Shown here piece after piece: positions 18,681 through 31,691 of a DNA stretch of 64,000 bases. A model generated the notes under the pieces. The model made no database searches, was not told the origin of the DNA, and saw only the letters and a program-made list of their open reading frames with translations. Source of the DNA: PoT sp049331405 (GTDB lineage Bacteria > Planctomycetota > Planctomycetia > Isosphaerales > Isosphaeraceae); NCBI RefSeq assembly GCF_049331405.1, contig NZ_CP186274.1, positions 4,526,001 through 4,590,000 of the forward strand. The letters run 5' to 3'. Within the stretch, counting starts at the first letter, position 1. The number at the start of each line of letters is the position of its first letter. A program made the position numbers and the translations under genes.

Positions 18681-19128
18681 GAACGACCCCTCTCTTCTCG
18701 ATCTCGACCTACGGTTTGGAGCAAGGTGATCACGACGTTTTCCCCGACCTCGGACGGATGGACGCGGACTCGACTGACATCCGACGCTTGCATGGTCCGA
18801 CGGTATGGACGAAGAACATGCGGAGCTTTACGGTCGCTGTAGCGAGGCCGTTGGCTCGATCGGTTGGGCAGTCACCGGGTTGTTAGCTGCACGACGGAAT
18901 GACGGCGTATTGCGAGTTTCGCTTAGTGGAGGTCAAGGCTCGCGTCCACCGTCCAGGCTAGCCATGTTCACTTAAAATTATGGCAGGCTGTACTTACTTA
19001 AGGAGCCAACTGAAAGCCCACCTAGAGGTTACGGGCGAAGTTGCGTTTCGTGCCGGCGATTCCCGCTTTGCTCCGGATTTTTTCGTCGCAAAGCGGTTCG
19101 CCCGAATGACTGACGTCCGGTGGTTGGA
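18681..19128. other. Intergenic, 448 bp, between pilC and the pseudopilin genes
   Basis: It holds the stem-loop at 19063-19096 described separately and an AT-rich patch at about 18965-19005 that could host the promoter of the pseudopilin genes. No gene was recognised. Confidence 0.4.
19063..19096 (-). terminator. Stem-loop downstream of pilC
   Basis: Perfect 9-base arms (19063-19071 and 19088-19096) surround a 16-base loop, 33 bases past the pilC stop. There is no U-tract after it on the minus strand, so it may stabilise the transcript end or terminate weakly. Confidence 0.4.
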
Positions 19129-20385
19129 TCAACCGGACAGCTTGGTGATTAGCGTGATCAACGGGAGGAACAAGGCAATGACGATGAAGCCGATGATGCC
19201 ACCCAAGGTCACGATCATGATCGGTTCCAGGAGGCTCACGAGGCTCTCGACGAGGGCTTCCACTTCTTCGTCGTAGTTGTCGGCGATCTTGTTGAGCATC
19301 GTATCGAGTTCGCCCGTTTCCTCGCCGACGTCGATCATGTTGACGACGATGTCGTCGACGATGCGAGACTCACGCAAGGGCTGGGCAATCGTCTCGCCTT
19401 CACGAATGCTGTCATAAATACGGGTGAAGGCCCGCTCGAACACCGCGTTGCCGGCGGTGTCTCGCACGATGTTCAGGGACTCGAGGATCGGCACGCCCGA
19501 CTGGACGAGGGTGCCGAGGGTGCGGGTCGTTCGCGCGACGGTGGACTTCTCGACGATCGCGCCCATGACAGGGATCATCAGGAGGATCCGATCGCAGACG
19601 TAAGCGCCCGTCTTGTTGCGATAGAGGAGCTTGATGATGATCCAGAAGATGAACGGGAGCATGAAGACGACGTAGAAGTAATCGATCACGAAGTGGCTGG
19701 CGTGGATCAGGAACGTCGTCATGCCGGGGAGGGGCACGCCGAAGTCTTTGAAGATCGCCTCGAACTTCGGGATGATGAAGTAGAGGATGAAGCCGACGAT
19801 CACGCAGGCGACGAAGATGACGACGATCGGATAGACCATCGCCGACTTGATCCGACGCTTGAGCGACTGAGACTTTTCCTTGAAGTCGGCGAGGCGCTGG
19901 AGGATGGCCTCGAGGGCACCGCCCGCCTCGCCGGCCTTGATCATGTTGCAGTAGAGACGGTCGAAGGCCTTGGGGTGCTTGGCGAAGGCCTCGGAGAGCG
20001 TCTGGCCGCTCTCGATGTCCTCGACCACATCGGCCAGGGCGTTCTTGAGCACGCCCGGCTTGCACTGGCCTTCGAGAATCTTGAGGCTCCGGAGGATCGG
20101 CAGGCCGGCGTCCTGGAGCGTCGAGAGCTGCCGCGTGAAGGTGCAGAGCTGCTTGGTCGAGATCTTGCCGATCGTGAACGACTTCTTCTTGCCCTTGCGC
20201 CCACCCGGCTTCTTCGCGCCACCGCCCTTGGCGGCCTTCTTCTTGTCGGACCGCTCGGAGATCTTGGTGACGAAGAAGCCCTTCTGGCGGATCAGTTGCT
20301 GCGCCTCTTCCTGGGTCGAGGCGTTGATCGTGTCCTTGACCTCGCGGCCGGTATGATCCATCGCCTCGTACTGATAGGTTGGCAT
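19129..20385 (-). CDS. pilC: Type IV pilus/type II secretion inner-membrane platform protein PilC/GspF
   Basis: A 418-aa protein of standard length. The N-terminal motif MPTYQYEAMDHTGREVKDTI is typical of GspF/PilC. Two GspF domains follow (about 80-205 and 280-405), with TRQLSTLQDAGLPILRSLKI and TRTLGTLVQSGVPILESLNI as their start motifs. Three membrane segments are visible (about 180-200, 230-250 and 385-410). It is the inner-membrane platform that couples the ATPase to pilin extraction. Unusual is a Lys/Gly-rich linker (about residues 47-68, KKKAAKGGGAKKPGGRKGKK) between the N-terminal segment and the first GspF domain. It lies between the second PilB-type ATPase gene and the pseudopilin genes. 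Confidence 0.93.
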   Translation of the reverse strand: MPTYQYEAMDHTGREVKDTINASTQEEAQQLIRQKGFFVTKISERSDKKKAAKGGGAKKPGGRKGKKKSFTIGKISTKQLCTFTRQLSTLQDAGLPILRSLKILEGQCKPGVLKNALADVVEDIESGQTLSEAFAKHPKAFDRLYCNMIKAGEAGGALEAILQRLADFKEKSQSLKRRIKSAMVYPIVVIFVACVIVGFILYFIIPKFEAIFKDFGVPLPGMTTFLIHASHFVIDYFYVVFMLPFIFWIIIKLLYRNKTGAYVCDRILLMIPVMGAIVEKSTVARTTRTLGTLVQSGVPILESLNIVRDTAGNAVFERAFTRIYDSIREGETIAQPLRESRIVDDIVVNMIDVGEETGELDTMLNKIADNYDEEVEALVESLVSLLEPIMIVTLGGIIGFIVIALFLPLITLITKLSG

Positions 20386-20610
20386 CTGCCTTCTCCCCTT
20401 GTCGACGACGTTGGATCAACCGCGTCGTACGGCTCGTCTCGCGTCTGGTGCCGCCTGGTTGATTAGACTCTCAACACGTGAGTTGCGCTTCACATCTCGC
20501 CGCATTTTCTCGGAATTCCGCGAGGTGGCCGAATTCCACCGGGCGAATCCCCGCGGGCCGATCTATGCAAGGGCCAGCGGGCGTTGTGCCCGCCCTGCCC
20601 TTCGACTGGC

Positions 20611-22332
20611 TCAATCCTCGTCGAGCATCGTCTCGCGAAGGATCTCCTCGACGCTGGTAAGGCCTTCGTGGATCGCCTTCAGGCCCGATTCGCGGAGCGT
20701 CCGCATGCCGAACTTGCGGCAGGAGTCGCGGAAGTCGTCGAGGGACGTCTCGGCCACGACCATGTCGCGGAGGATGTCATTCATGATCAGAAGTTCATAG
20801 ACTCCCATGCGGCCTTTATAGCCGGTGTTGTTGCACTTCTCGCAGCCCTTGCCGTAGAAGAACTTCTTCGTGGAGGCCTCGGCAGTGGTCATGCCGAGCT
20901 CCATGGCGACTTCCTGGCTAGGCTGGAATTCCGTGCGGCAATTCACGCAGATCTTGCGCACGAGCCGCTGGGCGAGCACCCCTTCGATCGTGGCCGTGAT
21001 CAAGAAGGTGGGCAGGCCCATGTCGCGGAGCCGGGTGATCGCCGAAGGGGCGTCGTTGGTGTGCAGCGTCGTGAAGACGACGTGCCCGGTGAGCGACGCC
21101 TGGATGGCGATTTCGGCCGTCTCGAGGTCGCGGGTCTCTCCCACGAGGATCTTGTCCGGATCCTGACGCAGGATCGCGCGAAGACACGCAGCGAAGGTCA
21201 CGCCGATTTCCGGGTTGATCGGCACCTGGATGAGGCCGTCGATCTCGTACTCGACGGGCTCCTCGGTGGTGATGATCTTCTCGGTGATCTCGTTCAGTTC
21301 ATTGAGCGTTGCATACAAGGTCGTCGTCTTGCCCGACGACGTCGGCCCGGTCACCAGGATGATGCCGTTCGGCTTGCGAATCAGCTCACGCCAGGTGACG
21401 AGCGTATCGGGCGGCATGCCGATCTTGTTCAGGTCGAGCTGCACGACGGTACGGTCGAGGATTCGGAGGACGACGCTCTCGCCGAAGAGGGTCGGCAAGG
21501 TGGAGACGCGGATATCGATCTGGTTGCCGCCGATGGCAAGCTGAATACGGCCGTCCTGCGGCAGGCGGCGCTCGGCGATATCCAGGTTTGCCATGACCTT
21601 GATGCGGCTGGCGATGGCGGGAGCCAGGTGACGCGGGGGCGGCACGAGCTCATAGAGCACGCCGTCCACGCGATAACGCATCTTGTACTCTTCCTCGAAC
21701 GGCTCGAAGTGGATGTCCGAGGCCTTGTCCTTGATCGAGAGCAACAGCACCATGTTCAGGAGTTTGCGCACCGGCGCCGCCTCGGCCATTTCTTCGATGG
21801 CTTCGAGGTCGATCGTGTTCTCGTTGCGCGACGAAAATTGAGCGAGTCCCTTGTCGGACTCGATCTGCTTCACGACGTCCTCGATCGACTCCTGATGCCC
21901 TGCATAGAGTCGTTCGATGGCCGCCATCACGTCGGCCTCGGACGCGATCGCCCCCTTGACCTCGACGCCGAGGAACGAGCGGATGCTGTCCAGGGTCGAC
22001 GGGTTCTGCGGCTCGGCCATGACGACCGTGACGCTCTTGTCTTTCTTGTTCTGCGAGAGGGGCACGACCTTGAAGGCCGTGGCCATCGTCTCGTTGATCA
22101 GTTCGGTGAGCTCGGAGGGGATCGTCGTCTCGGCGATCTTGACGACCTTCATCCCGAGCTGCTCGGCGAGAGCCTTGAGGACCTGCTCTTCCTTCACGTA
22201 GTTGAGCCGGACCGCAACCTTGCCAATGAGCTCATTGCTGGAGCGCTTCTGTTCCGCAAGGACCGCCCAGAGCTTTTCCTCGTCGAGGTAGCCCATATCC
22301 ACGAGAATCTGGCCGAGCTTACGCGCCGCCAT
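20611..22332 (-). CDS. pilB: PilB/GspE-type assembly ATPase (second copy)
   Basis: A 573-aa protein with a GspE N-terminal domain (LGQILVDMGYLDEEKLWAVL, about 6-150) and a C-terminal RecA-like ATPase. Walker A is GPTSSGKTTT at about 329-338. Further motifs are the Asp-box ITTEEPVEYEIDG, Walker B region ILVGETRDLETAEIA and His-box TLHTNDAPSA. A zinc motif CVNC...CEKC lies near 465-505. It hydrolyses ATP in the cytoplasm to drive pilin polymerisation with PilC. It lies 225 bases before pilC. The zinc tetracysteine and N-terminal domain set it apart from PilT. Whether it powers secretion or a pilus cannot be read from sequence. Confidence 0.93.
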   Translation of the reverse strand: MAARKLGQILVDMGYLDEEKLWAVLAEQKRSSNELIGKVAVRLNYVKEEQVLKALAEQLGMKVVKIAETTIPSELTELINETMATAFKVVPLSQNKKDKSVTVVMAEPQNPSTLDSIRSFLGVEVKGAIASEADVMAAIERLYAGHQESIEDVVKQIESDKGLAQFSSRNENTIDLEAIEEMAEAAPVRKLLNMVLLLSIKDKASDIHFEPFEEEYKMRYRVDGVLYELVPPPRHLAPAIASRIKVMANLDIAERRLPQDGRIQLAIGGNQIDIRVSTLPTLFGESVVLRILDRTVVQLDLNKIGMPPDTLVTWRELIRKPNGIILVTGPTSSGKTTTLYATLNELNEITEKIITTEEPVEYEIDGLIQVPINPEIGVTFAACLRAILRQDPDKILVGETRDLETAEIAIQASLTGHVVFTTLHTNDAPSAITRLRDMGLPTFLITATIEGVLAQRLVRKICVNCRTEFQPSQEVAMELGMTTAEASTKKFFYGKGCEKCNNTGYKGRMGVYELLIMNDILRDMVVAETSLDDFRDSCRKFGMRTLRESGLKAIHEGLTSVEEILRETMLDED

Positions 22333-22619
22333 GGATGGTCCTCACCCTCTCCGGTTGGTGCGGAACTCCCGTTGGAGGCCCGCACGACCTTAAATGCAAA
22401 CACGCTGGTTGTATGATGCGACGAACCAAAGTGGGCCGACGCAACACCCAGGACGGGGGCGACGGTTCAGGAATCGACTAGGCCCGACCGGAGCAGATCA
22501 TGAGACGCCGGCGGAGGACAGGAGGTCCCGAGATCGCCGGCATCATCCGAACAGACTCTACCCCAAGACCATACGGAAAACTCTCGGCGACGTGACTCGC
22601 CTCCCCGAGAGTCCTGGGA

Positions 22620-23729
<1,110 letters not shown>

Positions 23730-24100
23730 TGCCGGATCAAACCTCCCACGTAAGCTCCATGGCGACCATCCCCGATCCCTGCCAGCATCCTGGTCCAGGG
23801 TCTCGGGGATCTTGACTTTGTCTTATGAACCGAGTGTCTACCGGAAGGAAACGTGGGTCATTTGATTTACGGCAAAGGTCGAGAGCACTTGCCGCTGACC
23901 CATTATTTCGGCGGTCGACCATGCGATCAAGCGATGGAGCCCGCTTTGAGGCCTCCCGAAGATGGCATCAGGAGCGGACTTCGGGGGGCTTGACGCGAGT
24001 TTCCGAGCCGTTGAAGGCAGCATCGCCCGGAGGAATTCAGCGAGGTTGACTCTCCTCCTTGGAGAGATGGAGACCACGCTGATGATGGAATTCCAACTCA
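23730..24100. other. Intergenic, 371 bp, between pilB and pilT
   Basis: No gene or convincing hairpin seen. Short frames here are not protein-like. The length leaves room for a separate pilT promoter. Confidence 0.35.
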
Positions 24101-25828
24101 TCAGTTGGATTCGCCGCCAGCATCCTGCTTGGTGATGCGGAGCACCTCTTCGATGGTGGTCAGACCCTTGAGGGCCTTGATCATTCCGTCTTCAAAGAGT
24201 GTACGCATCCCCTGTTTACGAGCCACCCTACGAATATTCTGGGTGGAGTCTCCCTTGAAGGTCATCTCGCGAATCTGGGTCGTCATCCCGAGCAGTTCGT
24301 AGATGCCCATTCGGCCGCGGTAGCCCGTCTTGTTGCAGTTAGAGCAGCCCTTCCCCTTCATGAAGTTGGCCTTCTTGGCAATCTCGGGACGGAGCCCGAG
24401 GCCCTGAAGAATGTGGGCCGGCGGCTCGACGCGTTGGCGGCATTTCGGACATACCTTTCGCACCAAACGCTGTGCCAAAATCGCCATGACCGAGCTGGCC
24501 ACGAGGAACGGTTGGACGCCGATATCGACCAGTCTTGTTACAGCGCTCGGCGCATCGTTCGTATGCAATGTACTGAAAACCAAGTGTCCTGTCAGACTGG
24601 CCTGGATGGCGGTATTCGCGGTCTCTTCATCGCGGATTTCACCGACCAGGAGGATGTTCGGATTCTGCCGCAACATCGCGCGGATGATGCGGGCGAAGGT
24701 CATCCCGATCTTGGCTCGGACCTCGCATTGGTTAACGCCAGGGAGGTAGTACTCGACCGGATCCTCGGCCGTGATGATCTTCACGTCGGGACGGTTCAGC
24801 TCATTGAGGGCGGCGTACAGGGTCGTCGTCTTGCCCGATCCCGTCGGCCCAGTCACGAGGAGAATGCCGTTGGGGCGTTTGATGTACTGCGAGAATCGCT
24901 TCCAGTCTTCCTCGGCGAAGCCGAGGTCGCGAAGGCCGACCTTGATATTCTCGCGGTCGAGGATCCGCATGACGACCGACTGTCCATGCGCGGTTGGCAG
25001 CACGCTGACACGCAGGTCGATATCCTTGCCGCCGGCGAAGATCTTGATTCGGCCGTCCTGGGGACGTCGCTTCTCTGCGATGTCCATCGAGCCCATGATT
25101 TTGAGCCGGCTGATGATCGAGCCGAGCAGGCGGCGAGGCGGAGAGTCGCGCTCCATGCAGACGCCGTCGATCCGGTAACGGATCCGGACGCGATCCGGGA
25201 ACGGCTCGATGTGGATGTCCGAGGCCCGCATGTTCACGGCCTCCTGGATGATGAGGTGCACCAGCCTGATGACCGGCGCATCCCCTTCTTCCAGCGTATT
25301 CGTCCCACTCCCCGTCCTAACGTCGCCACCGTCGTCCGAGAAGTCGATCGCGGTGTCCGTGAACTCCTGGAGCATGGAGTCGACCGACTCGGTTTCGCTC
25401 GAGGTGCCGCCGTAGTATTTGTTGATGGCCTCGACGATCGCTTCCTTGGGGGCAAGCGAGACCTCGATCTCCCGGTTCAAGACGAACCTGAGCTTATCGA
25501 TGGTGTCGAACGAATTCGGGTCGTGCATGATGACCCGGATGGTGCCGCTCTCCTGTGCGAGGGGCATCACGACGTTTTCACGCGCCAGGGACTCGGGCAC
25601 GAGCTCGATGACGGAGGCGGGGATCTCGATCTCGCGGAGGTCGATGAAGGCCATGCCGTGCTGCTCGGCCTTCGCCTTCATGATGTCGTCGATTTCGAGG
25701 TAGTTCAGCTTGACGAGGGCTTCCTCGATGGGGGTATTCCCCATCTGCTTCGCTTCCTTGAGCTGGTCGAGCCCAATCAGCCCACGCTTGACCAAGATCT
25801 CGGTCCAATCGCGGTTCTGTTTCGCCAT
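24101..25828 (-). CDS. pilB: PilB/GspE-type assembly ATPase (first copy)
   Basis: A 575-aa protein with the same layout as the other copy: GspE N-terminal domain (about 10-150), a variable acidic linker (DTAIDFSDDGGDVRTGSGTN), then the ATPase. Walker A GPTGSGKTTT is at about 327-336, followed by ITAEDPVEYYLPG, ILLVGEIRDEETANTAIQ and TLHTNDAPSAVTRL. A zinc motif CPKC near 460 and CSNC near 495 complete the family signature. It is first in the locus. The two PilB copies differ clearly in the linker and at many positions, so they are paralogues rather than a recent duplication, and may serve different pilin sets. Confidence 0.93.
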   Translation of the reverse strand: MAKQNRDWTEILVKRGLIGLDQLKEAKQMGNTPIEEALVKLNYLEIDDIMKAKAEQHGMAFIDLREIEIPASVIELVPESLARENVVMPLAQESGTIRVIMHDPNSFDTIDKLRFVLNREIEVSLAPKEAIVEAINKYYGGTSSETESVDSMLQEFTDTAIDFSDDGGDVRTGSGTNTLEEGDAPVIRLVHLIIQEAVNMRASDIHIEPFPDRVRIRYRIDGVCMERDSPPRRLLGSIISRLKIMGSMDIAEKRRPQDGRIKIFAGGKDIDLRVSVLPTAHGQSVVMRILDRENIKVGLRDLGFAEEDWKRFSQYIKRPNGILLVTGPTGSGKTTTLYAALNELNRPDVKIITAEDPVEYYLPGVNQCEVRAKIGMTFARIIRAMLRQNPNILLVGEIRDEETANTAIQASLTGHLVFSTLHTNDAPSAVTRLVDIGVQPFLVASSVMAILAQRLVRKVCPKCRQRVEPPAHILQGLGLRPEIAKKANFMKGKGCSNCNKTGYRGRMGIYELLGMTTQIREMTFKGDSTQNIRRVARKQGMRTLFEDGMIKALKGLTTIEEVLRITKQDAGGESN

Positions 25829-26490
25829 GGCGATGCGGCTCCGAAAGACTCACCAAGCGTAAGCCTAGGACCAAATCCGCATGATGCCAGCGCAATGGCA
25901 TCCCCAAGCGGGGTCGTGGCCTCGCTCAGCCCGTGCCAGATTGAAATGGGACGTCAATTCCGAAAGTCAGCGGGGCGAGGACGATCAAGCGATCAATCAC
26001 AACATCGGCCGCATGATGGAGATGACAGAATCGATAAAGTCAACGTTACCACAGCATTGACACGACGACAAGCAATCGAAATCGATTTCCGAACGGTTAC
26101 AGACTCCCCTTCCGGACCACAGGACAAGGGCCGCCGTGGCCGAGAAAATTGGGGAATCGCAGCCCCATCAAACTCGAAAATGGCCCAGAGACCCGTCTTT
26201 GGTCAGACACTATTGCTAGACTGCGAAACTTAGGCAAGAAGAAACTACAGCGCCAGGACTTCAACGAACCCCACGTCACGGACTATTCGCGCCAACCGGC
26301 CCAACCCATCGACGAGTCCTCCGCCTACATCAGTCGTCGTGGAGGGAAGATCTCATCCGGCAAGAATCGGGCTTGCAAACATTTCGATAGCCGCATGTTT
26401 TCAATCTTTCAATTTAATTCGCAAAAAACATTGATACATCAAGACTTTATCGAATTTCCAATCAAGTCGGCATGTAGGTTCGAAGTAGAA
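25829..26490. other. Intergenic, about 660 bp, upstream of the pilus locus
   Basis: It lies between the ppdK terminator and the first pilB start (both genes on minus). The part at 26395-26465 is AT-rich. No protein-like frame, RNA family or clear promoter pair was recognised, although the promoter of the pilus locus must lie here. Confidence 0.4.
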
Positions 26491-26519
26491 AAGGCCACCC
26501 CCGGTTAGGGGGTGGCCTT
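26491..26519 (-). terminator. Intrinsic terminator of ppdK
   Basis: A perfect 12-bp stem (26491-26502 with 26508-26519) has a five-base loop and is flanked on the minus strand by TTTTCTAC; T-rich sequence also follows it on the plus strand. It lies 33 bases past the ppdK stop. Confidence 0.9.
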
Positions 26520-26551
26520 TGTCTTGAACATCAGGTTGCGGACAACCAGGC

Positions 26552-29224
<2,673 letters not shown>

Positions 29225-29366
29225 CGGTAATGCTAACTCCCTGGGTCGCGTGGATCGGATCCCCGGCAACCGTCGCGGACGCGTTTCGGCACGCGCGGCC
29301 TGCCGCATTGTTCGTAAACTCATGAAAGGACAAAGATTAACGCCCCCGTATAGTGGCGTCAAGGCG

Positions 29367-30563
29367 CTACCCGTCCCGGCGGCGGTCGCCTTCCGGGTCG
29401 AAGATTTGCGGGGATCGAGGGGTTTCTTCGCAGGGGTCGGAAACCCCTGCAGGATCGGTCTTTCGGGCGGCCAATTCGGACGCAGGCCGTCGCCTGGCCT
29501 TGGGTCGACGGGGATGACGGTGAGGCCCAGGGAGCAGCGAGCGGGCCGAGTCGAGCCGCAACGTGGGTCGGCTCGCGGGCTCGGACTGGGAAGGTTGATA
29601 CTCGTGGACGACGTAGGCCGGTCGCCCCTTGGCTTCGAGGAAGATCAGCCGGATGTACTCGCCGATGATCCCCAGGCTCACGAGCTGGATCGAGCCCATG
29701 AAGAGGACAACCACGATGGTGCTCGCCCAGCCTCGAGGCGCGGTCTGGTTGTGGAAGGCGTCGAGGAAAACCCAGGCCATCATCAGCGCGGCGAAGCTCG
29801 CGGTCGTGATCCCGAGATAGGTCACCAGACGAAGCGGATAGCCGCTGAAGCTGACCAGCCCGTCGACGGCCAGGCCGAAGAGGGCGGGAAGCGAGTACTT
29901 CGACTTCCCCTCCGCCCGCGCCGGGCGATCGTAAGGCAGGCCGACCTGACGGAATCCGACGAACGTGCGGAGACCTCGGACGAACCTGCGACGCTCGGGC
30001 AGCGATCTCAGGACATCAACCACCCGGCGATCCATCAGACCGAAGTCGCCGCTATCGAGGGGGATATCGAGGTCGCTCAACGCGCGCAGCACTCGGTAGA
30101 AGGTCGCGTACGCGAGCCGCTTGGGCCAGCTTTCTTTCCGGGTTCGGCGGACGGCGTAGACGACGTCGTTGCCTTCGAGCCAGAGCCGGTACATCTCGGG
30201 CAGAAGCTCGGGCGGATCCTGCAGGTCGCCGTCCATCACGACAACCGCACGCCCCTGGGCATGGTCGAGCCCCGCGGAGACCGCGGCCTGATGGCCGAAG
30301 TTCCGGCTGAGGAAGAGCGTCGCCAGTCTCGGATCCCGGCGCTGCAGTTCCCTCATGAGCCGCGCAGTGCCGTCGCGGCTCCCGTCATCCACGAGCAAGA
30401 TCTCGTAGGAGATCCCGAGGGGCTCGAGGGCCACGGTGAGCTGTCGGTGCAACTCGTGGAGGTTCTCTTCCTCGTTGAAGAGAGGGATCACGACACTGAG
30501 GTCCGGCTCCTCGGCCTGGACCGACAGCCCAATTTCATGCGAGATCGATGACACGGCCCACAT
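29367..30563 (-). CDS. Family 2 glycosyltransferase with two C-terminal membrane helices
   Basis: About 398 aa from the ATG at 30563 (AGGGA just before it); a start at 30611 is also possible. The catalytic GT-A domain starts DLSVVIPLFNEEENL and carries LVDDGSRDGT and the nucleotide-binding GDLQDPPELLPEM (about residue 110). Two membrane helices follow (TYLGITTASFAALMMAWVF and IVVVLFMGSIQLVSLGIIG), the layout of GtrB/DPM1-like polyprenyl-phosphate glycosyltransferases. The tail of about 70 residues is Arg/Pro-rich and not part of the family. It probably moves a sugar from a nucleotide donor to undecaprenyl phosphate at the inner face of the membrane. It lies downstream of the epimerase and dehydrogenase genes, which may make its donor. 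Confidence 0.88.
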   Translation of the reverse strand: MWAVSSISHEIGLSVQAEEPDLSVVIPLFNEEENLHELHRQLTVALEPLGISYEILLVDDGSRDGTARLMRELQRRDPRLATLFLSRNFGHQAAVSAGLDHAQGRAVVVMDGDLQDPPELLPEMYRLWLEGNDVVYAVRRTRKESWPKRLAYATFYRVLRALSDLDIPLDSGDFGLMDRRVVDVLRSLPERRRFVRGLRTFVGFRQVGLPYDRPARAEGKSKYSLPALFGLAVDGLVSFSGYPLRLVTYLGITTASFAALMMAWVFLDAFHNQTAPRGWASTIVVVLFMGSIQLVSLGIIGEYIRLIFLEAKGRPAYVVHEYQPSQSEPASRPTLRLDSARSLLPGPHRHPRRPKARRRPASELAARKTDPAGVSDPCEETPRSPQIFDPEGDRRRDG

Positions 30564-30671
30564 CCGTCCCTGGATCGAAGACCTGGTGCGAAAGATGTCG
30601 CAGAATACCATCAGCCCCGGCTTGGCATAACCCGAGTTTGCCCGCGGTGCCCTGCGACACGCTCGATCAAA

Positions 30672-31646
30672 TCAGGCCGTCGAAGACGAGTCGCGTGTGA
30701 AGGCGATGACACTCTCGAGGATCTCCGCCAGGGTACGACGAGGCTGGAACCCGACCAGCGCCGCGATCTTGGAGGTATCCGGCACACGCCTGGGCATGTC
30801 TTCGAAGCCGGCCTCGTACGCTTCGGAATAGGGGATGTAGACGATCTCGGAGTCGGAGCCCGTCGCCGCCTTGACCCGCTCGGCGAGGGTCGCGATTGAG
30901 ACCTCTTCGGTCGAGCCGATGTTATAGACGTGCCCCACTGCATCGGGGTGGTCCATCAGCTTGATGAGAGCATCGACGACGTCGGCGACGTGTGCGAAAC
31001 AACGGGTTTGCTTACCGTCGCCATAGACCGTGAGCGGCCTGCCTGCGAGAGCCTGCTTCACGAGGGAAGGGATCACCATGCCGTACTGCCCCGTCTGCCT
31101 CGGGCCGACGGTGTTGAAGAGCCGAACGACCACGGTCGGCAACTTCTTCTCGCGATAGTAGGCGAGGGCGAGGAACTCGTCGATGGCCTTGGAGCAGGCA
31201 TAGCTCCAGCGCCCTTTCGTGGTCGCCCCCATCACGAGGTTGCCGTCCTCGCGGAAGGGGACCTGATTGCTCAGGCCATAGACCTCGGAGGTCGACGCGA
31301 TGAGGACCTTCTTCTTCTTCTTGTTCGCCTGGGCGAGGACGACCTCGGTGCCGTGGACGTTCGTCTCGATCGTCCGCACGGGGCTCTCGACGATCAGCTT
31401 CACGCCGACCGCCGCCGCCAGGTGGAAGATCACGTCGCACTGGTCGACGAGTTCGGCGACGACCGGCTGGTTGTGGACCGAGTCCACGGTGTAATGGAAC
31501 TTCGGCCGCTTGCGGAGGTGGCGGATGTTCTCGATGCTGCCGGTGGAGAGATCATCGAGCACGAAGACTTCGTCGCCGCGCTCGAGATAGGCGTCGGAAA
31601 GGTGGGAGCCGATGAAGCCAGCCCCCCCGGTGATCAGGACACGCAT
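30672..31646 (-). CDS. NAD-dependent sugar epimerase/decarboxylase (SDR extended)
   Basis: 324 aa from the ATG at 31646 (MRVLITGGAGFIGSHL), with AGGATC upstream; the frame opens seven codons earlier. The Rossmann motif GGAGFIG is at 7-13. The catalytic Tyr and Lys are in SYACSK (about 147 and 151), with STSEVYG before them. RLFNTVGPRQTGQYGMVIP and YGDGKQTRCFAHVADVV are the typical substrate-domain motifs of UDP-glucuronate decarboxylase and UDP-glucose 4-epimerase relatives. A KKKKK run lies near residue 110. It is 45 bases downstream of the nucleotide-sugar dehydrogenase gene, so a product handed from the dehydrogenase to this enzyme is plausible; the exact substrate is not certain. Confidence 0.88.
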   Translation of the reverse strand: MRVLITGGAGFIGSHLSDAYLERGDEVFVLDDLSTGSIENIRHLRKRPKFHYTVDSVHNQPVVAELVDQCDVIFHLAAAVGVKLIVESPVRTIETNVHGTEVVLAQANKKKKKVLIASTSEVYGLSNQVPFREDGNLVMGATTKGRWSYACSKAIDEFLALAYYREKKLPTVVVRLFNTVGPRQTGQYGMVIPSLVKQALAGRPLTVYGDGKQTRCFAHVADVVDALIKLMDHPDAVGHVYNIGSTEEVSIATLAERVKAATGSDSEIVYIPYSEAYEAGFEDMPRRVPDTSKIAALVGFQPRRTLAEILESVIAFTRDSSSTA

Positions 31647-31691
31647 CCGACGAGATCCTTTCGGCAACAGGTCCAGTAGCGTCGGCCGTTC

